Counted from the stretch's first letter, positions 44,051 to 53,662 are shown. The stretch: DNA of 64,000 bases from Virgibacillus proomii (GCF_900162615.1 NZ_FUFN01000010.1:2076519-2140518), one strand, 5' to 3'. Notes: a model not told the origin generated them from the letters alone. Numbers and translations are program-made.

Positions 44051-44965
44051 ATGAAACGGAATAAATTAGGTAAATCTGACATTTATATTTCACAACTGAC
44101 TTTGGGATGCATGTCACTAGGAACAGACTTAAAAAAAGCAACATATATCATTGATTACGCCCTTGATCAAGGAATTAATCATTTAGACACAGCTGATTTA
44201 TACGATTTTGGCAAAAACGAAGAAATTGTCGGTGAAGCGATTAAAGAAAAACGTGATCAGATTGTTTTAACCTCAAAAGTAGGCAATCATTTTAATCAAC
44301 AGACAAAAACGTGGTTTTGGGATCCATCCAAACAACATATTCACCAAAGTGTAAAGAATAGTTTACAACGGTTACAGACAGATTATCTTGATTTTTATAT
44401 GCTACATGGAGGAACGATAGAAGATCCTATTGATGAGACGATTGAAGCGTTCGAACAATTAAAGCAGGAAGGATTAATACGTGCTTATGGTATCTCTTCC
44501 ATCCGGCCAAATGTCATTCGGGAATATATAAAACGTTCTTCGATTGATGGAGTCATGATGCAGTATAGCTTATTGGATCGCCGACCAGAAGAGGAACTAC
44601 TTGACTTATTATATAAAAATGAAATTAGCGTTTTAGCCCGGGGTTCTTTAGTGAAAGGAATTTTAACTAGTGACGGACTTAATCAAATCGAGGCAAAAGC
44701 AAAAGGCGGCTATCTGGATTACTCCCATGATGAACTAAACACTTTACTAAAAAAACTTGCTACAATTGCACCAGCTAATGTAAGCGAGCTGGCACTGCGA
44801 TATGTGCTTACCAACCCTGCTGTCACTAGCGCTGTGTTTGGTGCAAGCTCGTTAACACAAATAAAAGAAACAATCTCAGGGAAACTTGAACATAAACTAT
44901 CTGATGACGTTTTTGAACAATTAAAACTGTTAACGAAAGCAAATAGTTATCAGACTCATCGATAA
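44051..44965 (+). CDS. yqkF: Aldo/keto reductase (YqkF-like)
   Basis: A 304-residue NADPH-dependent oxidoreductase of the AKR family. It shows LGCMSLGTD, the tetrad residues D and Y in HLDTADLYDFGKNEEIVG, K in VLTSKVG, and H in YMLHGGTIEDPIDE, then GISSIRPN. AGGAGG lies before the ATG. It is alone on the plus strand next to nudF, as yqkF is in B. subtilis. The natural substrate is unknown. Confidence 0.9.
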   Translation: MKRNKLGKSDIYISQLTLGCMSLGTDLKKATYIIDYALDQGINHLDTADLYDFGKNEEIVGEAIKEKRDQIVLTSKVGNHFNQQTKTWFWDPSKQHIHQSVKNSLQRLQTDYLDFYMLHGGTIEDPIDETIEAFEQLKQEGLIRAYGISSIRPNVIREYIKRSSIDGVMMQYSLLDRRPEEELLDLLYKNEISVLARGSLVKGILTSDGLNQIEAKAKGGYLDYSHDELNTLLKKLATIAPANVSELALRYVLTNPAVTSAVFGASSLTQIKETISGKLEHKLSDDVFEQLKLLTKANSYQTHR

Positions 44966-44981
44966 GTTAACCACTATTGAT

Positions 44982-45159
44982 ATAGGTAAGCTTCACTCAA
45001 GGAATGCTCTTCTCCTTGACTGTTAGCACCGCAGGAGGTATGACCTAAAGGCCTCCTGAACGAATCGGGCATTTAGGTGCCGTTTATCTCTCTTTGACTC
45101 TTTTGTATCAATTCAGGACTTGAAGTGGGAAACTTACGGCACCTTACATGCGGGATAAA
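44982..45159 (+). repeat. Family A repeat, full form
   Basis: Stem I CTCAAGGA / TCCTTGA, stem II CAGGAGG / CCTCCTG around TATGACCTAAAGG, stem III GGTGCCGT / ACGGCACC, end TTACATGCGGGATAAA. Stem II differs from that of the 35486 copy (CAAGGG / CCCTTG) with both arms changed together. Located just after yqkF. Confidence 0.78.
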
Positions 45160-45165
45160 CTAATT

Positions 45166-45207
45166 AAAACGACTCCTGACGTTATGAAACGTGGAGGGAG
45201 TCGTTTT
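45166..45207 (+). terminator. Terminator after yqkF
   Basis: Stem AAAACGACTCC / GGAGTCGTTTT with an inner ACGTT / AACGT stem. It lies beyond the family A copy, about 200 bases after the yqkF stop codon, between convergent genes. Confidence 0.7.
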
Positions 45208-45261
45208 AGATGTTGGTACATTTAATGCAAATTATTTTCTGCTAACAATTGAGTAGAAGAA

Positions 45262-45510
45262 ATAAAGTGAAACTTCCATGAGTGGGAGTTTTCTCTCATC
45301 CTCATACAAAGGATCTCAAGCTAAAAGCGCGGGCGTCCTCAAAAAAGGAAACCGCTTTTTCTTCGTGCGATGCTGCTTCAAGGAAGCTTCCTTGTCCTGT
45401 CGGCCCGAACTAACCGGACATTTGACTTGCAGTTATCCCCCACCTAGGCTTCTCCGATCCCTCTTACTCTCCGAGATGGGGGCCTTACTGCCAGTTAGAT
45501 GTGGGATAAA
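45262..45510 (+). repeat. Family A repeat, long variant, overlapping the yqkB 3' end
   Basis: It starts ATAAAGTGAAACTTCC with stem I ATGAGTGGGAG / CTCTCAT-type pairing. It contains TTGTCCTGTCGGCCCGAACT and the stem III pair ACTTGCAGT / ACTGCCAGT, and ends TTAGATGTGGGATAAA. Its last 78 bases are read on the minus strand as the end of yqkB. Confidence 0.7.
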
Positions 45511-45801
45511 TGGATTTAAAATGCCTTCTGGACTTGATAGACGGAACATTCCATTTACAAAGTCTAGCGTCGTACTAGCAGCAAAAAATATCTCCTGCTG
45601 TTCCTCAACATAGCTGGCTATAGGATAATTGGATATTTGTTTATATGTGGGATGAATTCGGCTTGTAAATCGAATTGTTGGCAATCCATTTACCCCACAC
45701 CCACATCCTTCTGTATCGTACCATAATAATAAATAAGGAGATGTTTCAGGCTTTATTTTTATCAGTTCCTCACTTGCTTTTTCAGAAATAATAAGCTCCA
45801 C
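45433..45801 (-). CDS. yqkB: YqkB-like HesB/IscA-type protein with repeat-derived C-terminus
   Basis: A 122-residue protein of the iron-sulfur biosynthesis (HesB/YadR/YfhF-like) group. Residues 1-97 hold the domain, with EGCGCGVNG (C33, C35) and EIFFAASTTLDFVNGMFRL near the end. The GTG at 45799-45801 has GGGAGGG nine bases before it; an upstream in-frame ATG gives a 45-residue prefix with no ribosome site that overlaps the SDR gene. From about residue 98 the reading frame runs into the family A repeat, which supplies roughly 25 residues (IPHLTGSKAPISESKR and onward) and the stop codon. Confidence 0.78.
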   Translation of the reverse strand: MELIISEKASEELIKIKPETSPYLLLWYDTEGCGCGVNGLPTIRFTSRIHPTYKQISNYPIASYVEEQQEIFFAASTTLDFVNGMFRLSSPEGILNPFIPHLTGSKAPISESKRDRRSLGGG

Positions 45802-45820
45802 TACTTGTAGCCCTCCCCTA

Positions 45821-46618
45821 TTATTTTTTGGAAAATTGGTTTCGTAACAGACGTTCACATAATCCAGGTAATAATTGATAAATTCTACTGCCAATATCCA
45901 TCCATAATGGTAAGTTAATTTCCCGTTTTCGTACAAATAAACAAGCAGCTACTTTTTTGGCTACGTCATCAGGATTCAGTATATAGCGTGCTACATTTTG
46001 CTCATACTTTCCTTCTGGATCTGCTGTACGGAAAAAATTTGTTTTAACAGGACCTAAGTTAACAGCGGTTACGATAATATTACTTGTAGCTAATTCCATT
46101 CGCAACCCGTTTGTAAACCCCAATACTGCGTGTTTTGTTGCACCATAAATGGCAGCTTTAGGAGTAGCTACTTTTCCTGCCTGCGAAGCGATGTTAATAA
46201 TATGTGCATGCTCTTGCTGGAGCAGATAAGGTAACAACTGTTTGGTTACATAGATTAATGCTTCCACATTTAATTGGAACATTTTGGATATCGCTTCTTC
46301 GCTAATATGATTAACTTCCGAAAACACACCGACTCCAGCATTATTTATTAGACCGTGAATTGGATTGTGTTCAGAAATAATCGTATGCACTACTTTTTTA
46401 GTCATTGGTTTATTGCTCAAATCTACTGGATAAAATGGGGTCAAAACAGCAAATTTTTCATGTAACGAAGTACTGATCTGCTGTAATTTTTCTGTAGATC
46501 GTGCCAACAATATAGGGATTCCGCCTTTTTTTGCAATCTGCCAAGCCAAACTTTCCCCTAGACCGCTAGATGCTCCAGTAATAATTATCTTTTTATCTGT
46601 CAATATCTGCTGCTTCAT
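45821..46618 (-). CDS. yqjQ: SDR-family oxidoreductase (YqjQ-like)
   Basis: A short-chain dehydrogenase of about 265 residues. The cofactor loop IITGASSGLGESLAW, the NNAGVGV motif, the catalytic serine in IINIASQAGKV and YGATKHA (Y-x-x-x-K) are all present. The ATG at 46616-46618 begins MKQQILTDKKI directly before the cofactor strand; an ATG five codons earlier is possible. It overlaps the end of yqjP, as yqjP-yqjQ are adjacent in B. subtilis. Substrate unknown. Confidence 0.87.
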   Translation of the reverse strand: MKQQILTDKKIIITGASSGLGESLAWQIAKKGGIPILLARSTEKLQQISTSLHEKFAVLTPFYPVDLSNKPMTKKVVHTIISEHNPIHGLINNAGVGVFSEVNHISEEAISKMFQLNVEALIYVTKQLLPYLLQQEHAHIINIASQAGKVATPKAAIYGATKHAVLGFTNGLRMELATSNIIVTAVNLGPVKTNFFRTADPEGKYEQNVARYILNPDDVAKKVAACLFVRKREINLPLWMDIGSRIYQLLPGLCERLLRNQFSKK

Positions 46619-47567
46619 AAAAAAGTTTCCCATCTACCATGAATTTAATTACAAGTTGTTTCGATTCCAAATAATCCAGCTGTCCAATCGTTTCTGACAT
46701 GGTTAAACTAATTTGCTGTTTATATTGTTTGGGAAAAAGCTCGGCGCATATTTCAAATGGCGTTCGTTTTCCCCCATGTTTAATAAGTAATTGATAAACA
46801 AAATCCGCTCGTTCCTCTTGTTTTTTTAATCGATTAAAAATCAACTGTCCAGGATTATTTACAGCTTCTCCATGAGATGACAAAATCTTTTTTATCCCTA
46901 GATCTGCACATTTTTTTAAATTCTCCCGATATTGGAGCAGTGGTTTTGGCCGATCTTTCATTGGTCTTCCTAATTCCGGCGGCTCTACAATTGGATTGGA
47001 GGAAATATGCTTTAAAACATGGTCTCCTCCGATTAACACCTGATCCTGCTCGCGGAAAAATGACAAATGACTCTGGGCATGTCCTTTTGTATCAATAACC
47101 TTCCAATCGGGATGCCCCGGTAAGGCATCTCCTTCCGTTAACATGTCGGTTAATTCCCCTTTCCCAACATATTGTAAGGTTGCTTTAAGCTGTTCCAGTG
47201 CGGGATAAAATACTTCAGGAATACTACAAGCTTTAAAATACTCCTGAAAAAAATGCAAATAGTGTTCAACATATTGCTCATCCAATGTCAACCAATTATT
47301 AACGTTTGGATGTGCCACAATCTTTTCTGCATTAGAAAACTGTTCGATTAAACCAATATGATCTGGGTGGTGATGTGTTAAAATGATCTGCTCGATGTCA
47401 TTTGGGTGATAGCCAATTTCTTTTAATTGTGAGGTGAAAGCTTCCCAGGAAGCCTTTGTTTTTGCACCGGCATCGATAAGCGATAATGCCTCACCAGCTA
47501 ACACATATATATGAACATCCCCTACTTCAAAAGGAGTTGGCACTGTTATTCGGCTAATTTTATCCAT
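46593..47567 (-). CDS. yqjP: Metallo-beta-lactamase-fold hydrolase (YqjP-like)
   Basis: A 324-residue MBL-fold protein with the metal motif LTHHHPDHIGLIEQF (HxHxDH), DTKGHAQSHLSFF and LIGGDHVLKH, then a C-terminal winged-helix-like tail seen in the LACTB2/YqjP group. The ATG at 47565-47567 follows GGAGG; an ATG eleven codons upstream lies in front of that site. A palindrome at 47586-47599 sits in the leader. Substrate unknown. Confidence 0.87.
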   Translation of the reverse strand: MDKISRITVPTPFEVGDVHIYVLAGEALSLIDAGAKTKASWEAFTSQLKEIGYHPNDIEQIILTHHHPDHIGLIEQFSNAEKIVAHPNVNNWLTLDEQYVEHYLHFFQEYFKACSIPEVFYPALEQLKATLQYVGKGELTDMLTEGDALPGHPDWKVIDTKGHAQSHLSFFREQDQVLIGGDHVLKHISSNPIVEPPELGRPMKDRPKPLLQYRENLKKCADLGIKKILSSHGEAVNNPGQLIFNRLKKQEERADFVYQLLIKHGGKRTPFEICAELFPKQYKQQISLTMSETIGQLDYLESKQLVIKFMVDGKLFYEAADIDR

Positions 47568-47585
47568 TACTATAATTCCTCCAAC

Positions 47586-47599
47586 TGAATGTTCATTCA
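47586..47599. promoter_or_regulatory. Palindrome in the yqjP leader, possible TetR-type operator
   Basis: TGAATGTTCATTCA is a 6-2-6 inverted repeat placed 19 bases before the yqjP start codon. The half-site TGAATG/CATTCA is used by FadR-like TetR repressors, though with a different centre spacing. Confidence 0.35.
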
Positions 47600-47946
47600 T
47601 TTTCTATATATTTTACTCCGTTTGTGAACAATTGTCGATAAATTTATCCTTTATCATCGTTCATCCTTCCAACCAACGCCGTATAATATCCCCATTATTA
47701 CATACCTATTTAGCATTCGGTTGTCATTGATTCACCAAATCGTCCGCTTACGAATAAACTGCTGTCAATAGAGAGACCATTGACTTTTCAATCATTTTCC
47801 AACACAATAAATGAAACAGTTTCTATATTATTTTTTATACAGAAACTGTCATTTTCCACTTATTTTCTCAGTTTTAATATCCTAATATAATGGTAAACAG
47901 AAGAAAGAAGCATCTCTCTTCTTATTTTTTACGAAGAGGTGAAAAA

Positions 47947-48690
47947 ATGAAACCAAAAATTTACGCCCATCGTGGAGCGAGCAATTACGCACCTGAAAAT
48001 ACGATGCCAGCATTTCAATTGGCATATGATATGAAAACAGACGGCATTGAAACGGACGTGCAATTGACGAAAGACAATGTTCCAGTCCTTATCCATGACG
48101 AACATGTTAACCGAACAACAAATAGTATCGGCTATATCAAAGATTTTACGTATCATGAACTAAAGCAACTTGACGCTGGCAGTTGGTTTTCACCAAAGTT
48201 CAAAGGAACAACGATTCCAACGTTGGAAGAATTATTGACATGGATAAAGGGTAAGTCAATATATTTAAATATTGAACTGAAAAATAATAAAATAGACTAT
48301 AAGCATATAGAAGCTATTGTTTATGAACAAATCAAAGCTTATCAGTTAATTAATCGTACGACAATTTCGACATTTAATCCAAACAGTGTTAAACGTCTGG
48401 CTGCTCATACCAATTTTAGAGAACTTGCGTTATTAACTTCAAAAAGAATCCGAAACCCAATTCAATTTGTGAAAGAACTTGGAGCTAATGCCATACATGT
48501 AAAATATAACCTGGTAAATCCAACGATGGTTACTTTAGCACAGCAACAACATGTAAAGTTGCGGATTTTCACTATCAATCGGCCAGCTCGTATTATTCGT
48601 TCCATCAAATATGGGGTTGATGGTATTTTTACGGATGTTCCAGACGTAGCATTATACTATAAGCATCTCCTGTTAGGTAAACAGCAATAG
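47947..48690 (+). CDS. Glycerophosphodiester phosphodiesterase
   Basis: A 247-residue GDPD TIM-barrel protein without signal peptide. The metal and catalytic residues are in AHRGASNYAPENTMPAFQ, GIETDVQLTKDNVPVLIHDE, and NIELKNN. It cleaves glycerophosphodiesters to glycerol-3-phosphate and alcohol. The ATG at 47947 has AGAGGTG before it; an upstream in-frame ATG would add 19 residues and has none. It starts the plus-strand group GDPD-namA-rnz-aldehyde dehydrogenase, 14 bases before namA. Confidence 0.9.
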   Translation: MKPKIYAHRGASNYAPENTMPAFQLAYDMKTDGIETDVQLTKDNVPVLIHDEHVNRTTNSIGYIKDFTYHELKQLDAGSWFSPKFKGTTIPTLEELLTWIKGKSIYLNIELKNNKIDYKHIEAIVYEQIKAYQLINRTTISTFNPNSVKRLAAHTNFRELALLTSKRIRNPIQFVKELGANAIHVKYNLVNPTMVTLAQQQHVKLRIFTINRPARIIRSIKYGVDGIFTDVPDVALYYKHLLLGKQQ

Positions 48691-48704
48691 AAGGAGGAAG
48701 AACA

Positions 48705-49721
48705 ATGGTTAAATTATTTTCACCCATTACCTTGAAAGGAATAACCTTAAAAAATCGCATCGCCATGTCACCAATGTGCATGTATTCTTGTCCTGATCAA
48801 GATGGAATGGTAGCGCCTTTTCACAAAACTCATTATATTTCACGTGCTGTTGGACAAGTGGGCTTAATTATGCTTGAAGCGACTGCTGTAGAACGAGCAG
48901 GAAGAATATCACAAGAGGACTTAGGAATTTGGGATGATAAACATATCGAGAGATTAAAACAACTCAATAAAGAAATTCAAAGCTACGGTGCTAAAACCGC
49001 CATTCAGCTTGCCCATGCTGGTAGAAAAGCAAAACTTCCTTCCACCATCTATGCTCCATCTGCTGTGAAATATGATGAACAATCCAAGCAGCCAAAAGAG
49101 ATGACAGAAAACGAGATAAAAACAACCGTTACAGCATTCAAACAGGCTGCTAGTCGTGCTAGAGAGGCAAATTTTGATATAATTGAAATACACGCTGCTC
49201 ACGGCTATCTCATCAATCAATTTTTATCACCTTTAACGAATTTCCGAACAGATCAGTATGGTGGTACGCGGGAAAATCGATACCGCTTCTTACATGAAAT
49301 TATTACCGCGATACATACTGTGTGGAAAGGTCCTTTATTTGTTCGCTTATCCACAGATGAATATGTAAGTAACGGTAATACATTAAAAGATATTTTTTAT
49401 TTTTCTAAACGGTTAAAAGCAGATGGAATTGACCTCATCGATTGTAGTTCTGGTGGAGTTGTACCAGCTAAAATAAACGTCTTCCCCGGTTATCAAGTCA
49501 AGCGCTGTGAAAAGATCAAACAAGAAGTAGAGATCCATACTGGTGCAGTTGGGTTAATTACAACCGGGAAACAAGCCGAAGAAATTTTACAAAATGATCG
49601 TGCTGATCTTGTATTTATTGGTCGTGCACTACTTAGAAATCCTTACTGGCCCAAAACTGCTGCTGACGAACTAGACTATAATTTACAATCCCCAAAGCAA
49701 TATGAACGGGGATGGAAATAG
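48705..49721 (+). CDS. namA: NADPH dehydrogenase (old yellow enzyme, YqjM/NamA)
   Basis: A 338-residue FMN enzyme of the OYE family: KNRIAMSPMCMYSCPDQDG (with the YqjM-type cysteine in the FMN site), AIQLAHAGRKA, EIHAAHGYLINQFLSPLTN (HxxH) and LVFIGRALLRNPYW. It reduces activated C=C bonds in enals, enones and nitro compounds. AAGGAGGA precedes the ATG. Located next to rnz as yqjM is in B. subtilis. Confidence 0.95.
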   Translation: MVKLFSPITLKGITLKNRIAMSPMCMYSCPDQDGMVAPFHKTHYISRAVGQVGLIMLEATAVERAGRISQEDLGIWDDKHIERLKQLNKEIQSYGAKTAIQLAHAGRKAKLPSTIYAPSAVKYDEQSKQPKEMTENEIKTTVTAFKQAASRAREANFDIIEIHAAHGYLINQFLSPLTNFRTDQYGGTRENRYRFLHEIITAIHTVWKGPLFVRLSTDEYVSNGNTLKDIFYFSKRLKADGIDLIDCSSGGVVPAKINVFPGYQVKRCEKIKQEVEIHTGAVGLITTGKQAEEILQNDRADLVFIGRALLRNPYWPKTAADELDYNLQSPKQYERGWK

Positions 49722-49737
49722 CATTGGAGGAATTATT

Positions 49738-50655
49738 TTGGAATTAATTTTCCTTGGAACAGGAGCCGGTGTTCCTTCCAAAGAGAGAAATGTTTCGGCT
49801 TTGGCACTTTCCTTATTACAAGAACAAAACAGCATTTGGTTATTTGATTGCGGGGAAGGAACACAGCACCAAATCCTTCACAGTTCGATTAAGCCAAGAA
49901 AAGTTAATAAGATTTTTATTACACATATGCATGGCGATCATATATATGGATTACCCGGCTTTCTTAGCAGCCGTTCCTTTCAAGGAGGAACAACACCTTT
50001 AACCATCTATGGACCAAAAGAATTGAAACAGTTTGTGGAAATTAGTTTACAACTTAGTGAAACACATCTGACTTACCCCCTATCCATTGTGGAGGTAGCT
50101 GATAAAATGGAACTAAAATTAGATCATTTTACCGTTTATGTCGAATTATTGGATCATGGCATACCAAGCTTTGGTTATCGGATTATCGAAAAAGAGAAAC
50201 CAGGGGAATTACTCGTTGATAAACTAAAATCACTTGGTATTAAGCCAGGTCCCATCTATCAACAAATTAAAGAAAATGAAACAGTTACCATTCCAAATAA
50301 AGGTATCATTTACCGTAAAGACGTTGTTGGTCCGCCTAAACAGGGAAAGATCATTACTATTATTGGAGACACGAGGTATTCACCACGTTTTGTTTCGCTA
50401 GCGAGAAATGCTGATGTTCTGGTTCATGAAGCAACCTTTCGTCATGACAAAGAAATGCTTGCACACCAATATTTTCATTCAACGACTTCGCAAGCGGCTA
50501 GGTTAGCGTTAGAAAGTAATTGTAAACAACTTATTTTGACGCATATTTCTTCTCGCTATCAACAAGAAGAAAATGATCAGCTTTTACAGGAAGCCACAGT
50601 GATATTTCCTAATACAAAGCTGGCCTATGATTTTTCCAAGTTTACGATACATTAA
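49738..50655 (+). CDS. rnz: Ribonuclease Z
   Basis: A 305-residue tRNase Z. The histidine motif THMHGDHIYGLPG, ELLDHGIPSFGYRI, GDTRY and HEATFRHD are present. It matures tRNA 3' ends that lack an encoded CCA. The TTG at 49738-49740 is chosen: TTGGAGG lies 7 bases before it and the protein then begins MELIFLGTGAG, matching the family. An upstream ATG would overlap namA. Confidence 0.94.
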   Translation: MELIFLGTGAGVPSKERNVSALALSLLQEQNSIWLFDCGEGTQHQILHSSIKPRKVNKIFITHMHGDHIYGLPGFLSSRSFQGGTTPLTIYGPKELKQFVEISLQLSETHLTYPLSIVEVADKMELKLDHFTVYVELLDHGIPSFGYRIIEKEKPGELLVDKLKSLGIKPGPIYQQIKENETVTIPNKGIIYRKDVVGPPKQGKIITIIGDTRYSPRFVSLARNADVLVHEATFRHDKEMLAHQYFHSTTSQAARLALESNCKQLILTHISSRYQQEENDQLLQEATVIFPNTKLAYDFSKFTIH

Positions 50656-50672
50656 CAGGAGGAGGGCTTTCA

Positions 50673-52043
50673 TTGACAGATATTCCAACAATTGTTTCGA
50701 ATCAAAGGACTTTTTTCCTAAATGGAAATACAATGGACTATACCTTTCGGAAACAACAACTGCAAAAATTAAAAAACTTGTTAAAAGATAATGAAACAGC
50801 TATTTATCAAGCTTTGAAAGCAGATCTAAACAAATCAAAACATGAGACGTTTACAACTGAATTAGGCTTTCTATTAACGGAAATTGATTATACATTAAAG
50901 CATTTACGAGGTTGGATGGAGCCGATTAAAGTATCGGCTCCAATAACGCATAAAGGATCAAAAAATTATATTATGAAAGAGCCATATGGAGTTTGTTTAA
51001 TTATTGCACCGTGGAATTATCCATTGCAATTAGCACTTGCTCCTGCTATTGGTGCATTAGCTGCCGGTAACTGTGCAATTATAAAACCTTCTGAATATGC
51101 AAGGGAAACATCTGCTTTGATCACGAAATTAATTGTAGAAAATTTTGATCCTTCCTTCTTAACTGTCGTAGAGGGGGAAAAAGAGACCGTACAAAAGTTG
51201 TTAGAGCAACGTTTTGATTATATCTTTTTTACCGGAAGCACAAATACCGGTAAAATCATTATGAATGCGGCAAGTAAGCATTTAACACCAGTAACCCTTG
51301 AATTAGGTGGAAAGAGCCCGGTAATTGTAGATAAGGATGCGAATATTCCCTTAGCTGCTAAACGCATCGTTTGGGGGAAATATACTAATGCTGGTCAAAC
51401 TTGTGTAGCGCCTGATTATTTATATGTGCATGAAAAAGTAAAATTTAAATTAATTAAAGCAATGAAAAAGTATATTCGTAATTTTTATGGAAGAAACCCA
51501 ATAACGAATAAGAATTATACGCGTATCATTAATGAAAAACATTTTCAGCGCTTGACAAAATTTCTAGATAATGGATCGGCATTACACGGAGGAGAAACAA
51601 ATCCTTTAACGCTAAAAATAGAACCAACCATTTTAGATAAAATAACATGGGAAGATCCTATTATGCAGGAGGAAATATTTGGTCCGATTCTCCCGATTTT
51701 GACATTTCGTGAAATTGATGAAGCTGTCAGTGTTATTCGAACGAAGGAAAAACCATTAGCATTATACTATTTCGGAGAGAATGGGAATACTCAGCAACAA
51801 ATAATGCAATATTTATCTTTTGGTGGAGGAAGTATTAATGATACTCTTCTTCATCTAGCGAATCCTCACCTACCTTTTGGTGGTGTCGGAGCTAGTGGAA
51901 TGGGAAATTATCATGGGAAATTTAGCTTTGATACATTTTCTCATAAGAAAAGTATTATGAAGCAGTCAACGAAATTTGATATCCCGTTTCGTTACCCTGG
52001 TAGTAAACTGTCTGAGGCAATTTTAAAAAAGATAATGAAATAA
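50673..52043 (+). CDS. Aldehyde dehydrogenase (YwdH-like)
   Basis: A 456-residue class 3-type aldehyde dehydrogenase. Present are APWNYPLQLALAPAIGALAAGN, FFTGSTNTGKIIM, the catalytic glutamate in TLELGGKSPVIV and the cysteine in NAGQTCVAPDY. It oxidises aldehydes with NAD(P). A TTG start follows AGGAGGAGGG. A hydrophobic or basic C-terminus (FRYPGSKLSEAILKKIMK) is similar to fatty-aldehyde-type members. It is last in the plus-strand cluster. Confidence 0.9.
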   Translation: MTDIPTIVSNQRTFFLNGNTMDYTFRKQQLQKLKNLLKDNETAIYQALKADLNKSKHETFTTELGFLLTEIDYTLKHLRGWMEPIKVSAPITHKGSKNYIMKEPYGVCLIIAPWNYPLQLALAPAIGALAAGNCAIIKPSEYARETSALITKLIVENFDPSFLTVVEGEKETVQKLLEQRFDYIFFTGSTNTGKIIMNAASKHLTPVTLELGGKSPVIVDKDANIPLAAKRIVWGKYTNAGQTCVAPDYLYVHEKVKFKLIKAMKKYIRNFYGRNPITNKNYTRIINEKHFQRLTKFLDNGSALHGGETNPLTLKIEPTILDKITWEDPIMQEEIFGPILPILTFREIDEAVSVIRTKEKPLALYYFGENGNTQQQIMQYLSFGGGSINDTLLHLANPHLPFGGVGASGMGNYHGKFSFDTFSHKKSIMKQSTKFDIPFRYPGSKLSEAILKKIMK

Positions 52044-52235
52044 ATCATTTTCTATCCTCATTGATAAGTAAAGCGAAGCAGGGCTCGATTAGCTCATTGA
52101 AAGGCCGCAAGATGGTTCTGCGTGTATCTTGTAAAAAAGCAAATCTTTCTTCACGTGATCTGCTATTGCACGTAAAACATTGTAGATCTATAACTCTTGT
52201 CTACCTATCATTTTACAATTTATTCATATTTTTAA

Positions 52236-52279
52236 AAAAGCTAAGTCGCATCTGTCACTTTATATTCGGCTTAGCTTTT
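52236..52279. terminator. Bidirectional terminator between aldehyde dehydrogenase and dinB
   Basis: Stem AAAAGCTAAG / CTTAGCTTTT with a long loop between convergent genes, overlapping the end of dinB. The preceding 190 bases hold no gene. Confidence 0.7.
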
Positions 52280-53528
52280 ATAATTTATAATCATCTAAAA
52301 AATCCTTTTGGAAGCTCGTAGTTGGGCGGTAATTATCTTTGTCCGAAACGGTGGTTTCTATGTCAATAAATGGGTTCTTACCATATTTTTCAGCTAACTG
52401 ATCCATTACTTCATACAATTTTTCTTTTTCCACTTCTTTCTCATACGTAAATAAATTAAGTTGTTGTGCTGCCTGATGTTTTTGTTGGAGATCCGCTACC
52501 GTGATTCCTAGTAATCGGATCGGCTCTAAGTTCCAATGGTTTTCTAATAATTCGCTAGCTACTCGTAAAATATCTTCTTTCGTTTCGATATAAGAGCTTA
52601 GTTTTTTACTACGAGTAATCGTTTTTCGATCATGATAGCGAATCATTAATTGAACGCTTCTGCCAACCACTTTTTTTCGTTTCAACCGTTGATCTACTTT
52701 TGTCGCTAAATGTACTAGCAGTGTCTCAATTTCTTTATTGTCCTTCGTGTCATATGGTAATGTTTTAGAGTTGCCAATACTTTTAAAATCATTGACGGCA
52801 TCTGGGTCAACCGGCCTCATATCGATACCGTTCGCTCTCTGTTTTAAACGCTCGCCATTTATCCCTAGAATTTGCCTTAATATATACGTATCCTTTTTAG
52901 CTAAATCACCAATTGTATAAACACCTGCAGCCTCTAATTTCGCCGCCGTTTTCTCCCCTACTCCGTACATTTTATGAATCGGCAGAGGCCATAATACAGT
53001 TGGCACCTCACGCTTTCTTAAAATGGTTAATCCTTGAGGTTTTTTCATATCAGAGGCCATTTTAGCTAAAAATTTATTTGGTGCAATCCCGATACTGCAA
53101 GGCAAATTCAAGTCATGTAAAATACGTTTTTGCAGATTGTTTGCTAGTTCAATTGGATTTAACTTTGTTGCAACATCAGTTACATCCATATACCCTTCAT
53201 CAATGGAAACTGGTTGAACAAGTGGTGTAACTTCGGCAAGCATTTGGAATAAAGCTTTAGAGGCAGAACGGTAACGGTCAAAGTTTGGACGCATCACGAT
53301 TAATTCCGGACATAGCTTTTTAGCCTGCCATACATTCATCGTCGTTTTAACTCCTTTTTCCCGCGCTTCATAGCTGCTTGTAACGACAATCCCTTTTCTC
53401 TCTTCAGGGTTACCGGCTATTGCTAGTGGCTTTCCTTTTAGATCTGGATTATATGCCATTTCAACTGAAGCATAAAAGCAATTCATATCGACATGAAAAA
53501 TAATCCGTCCTCGTTTAGGATGTGTCAT
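52278..53528 (-). CDS. dinB: DNA polymerase IV
   Basis: A 416-residue Y-family polymerase: HVDMNCFYASVEMAYNP (metal site and steric gate), VSIDEGYMDVTD (catalytic acidic pair), GIAPNKFLAKMASDMKKPQG, and the little-finger domain. The last residues do not end in a classical clamp motif, but LNLFTYEKE near 350 is similar to a QLNLF beta-clamp-binding peptide. It performs error-prone lesion bypass. Position of yqjH in B. subtilis. Confidence 0.94.
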   Translation of the reverse strand: MTHPKRGRIIFHVDMNCFYASVEMAYNPDLKGKPLAIAGNPEERKGIVVTSSYEAREKGVKTTMNVWQAKKLCPELIVMRPNFDRYRSASKALFQMLAEVTPLVQPVSIDEGYMDVTDVATKLNPIELANNLQKRILHDLNLPCSIGIAPNKFLAKMASDMKKPQGLTILRKREVPTVLWPLPIHKMYGVGEKTAAKLEAAGVYTIGDLAKKDTYILRQILGINGERLKQRANGIDMRPVDPDAVNDFKSIGNSKTLPYDTKDNKEIETLLVHLATKVDQRLKRKKVVGRSVQLMIRYHDRKTITRSKKLSSYIETKEDILRVASELLENHWNLEPIRLLGITVADLQQKHQAAQQLNLFTYEKEVEKEKLYEVMDQLAEKYGKNPFIDIETTVSDKDNYRPTTSFQKDFLDDYKL

Positions 53529-53662
53529 TGGTATATCTCCCTTTATCCTATCTATTGTCTACTTTATACTGTTAATCATTAAAAGGTCAACTGTTACAAC
53601 CAGTCACTAAAAAGAAGTTGACAGTAAATAGTCACGCCTTTCGCTCGCCTATCCATATAATT

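Noticed and set aside
45802..45936. Longer start for the yqkB product
   Set aside because: The extra 45 residues come from the SDR gene in another frame; the GTG at 45801 has a strong ribosome site and gives the normal family N-terminus.
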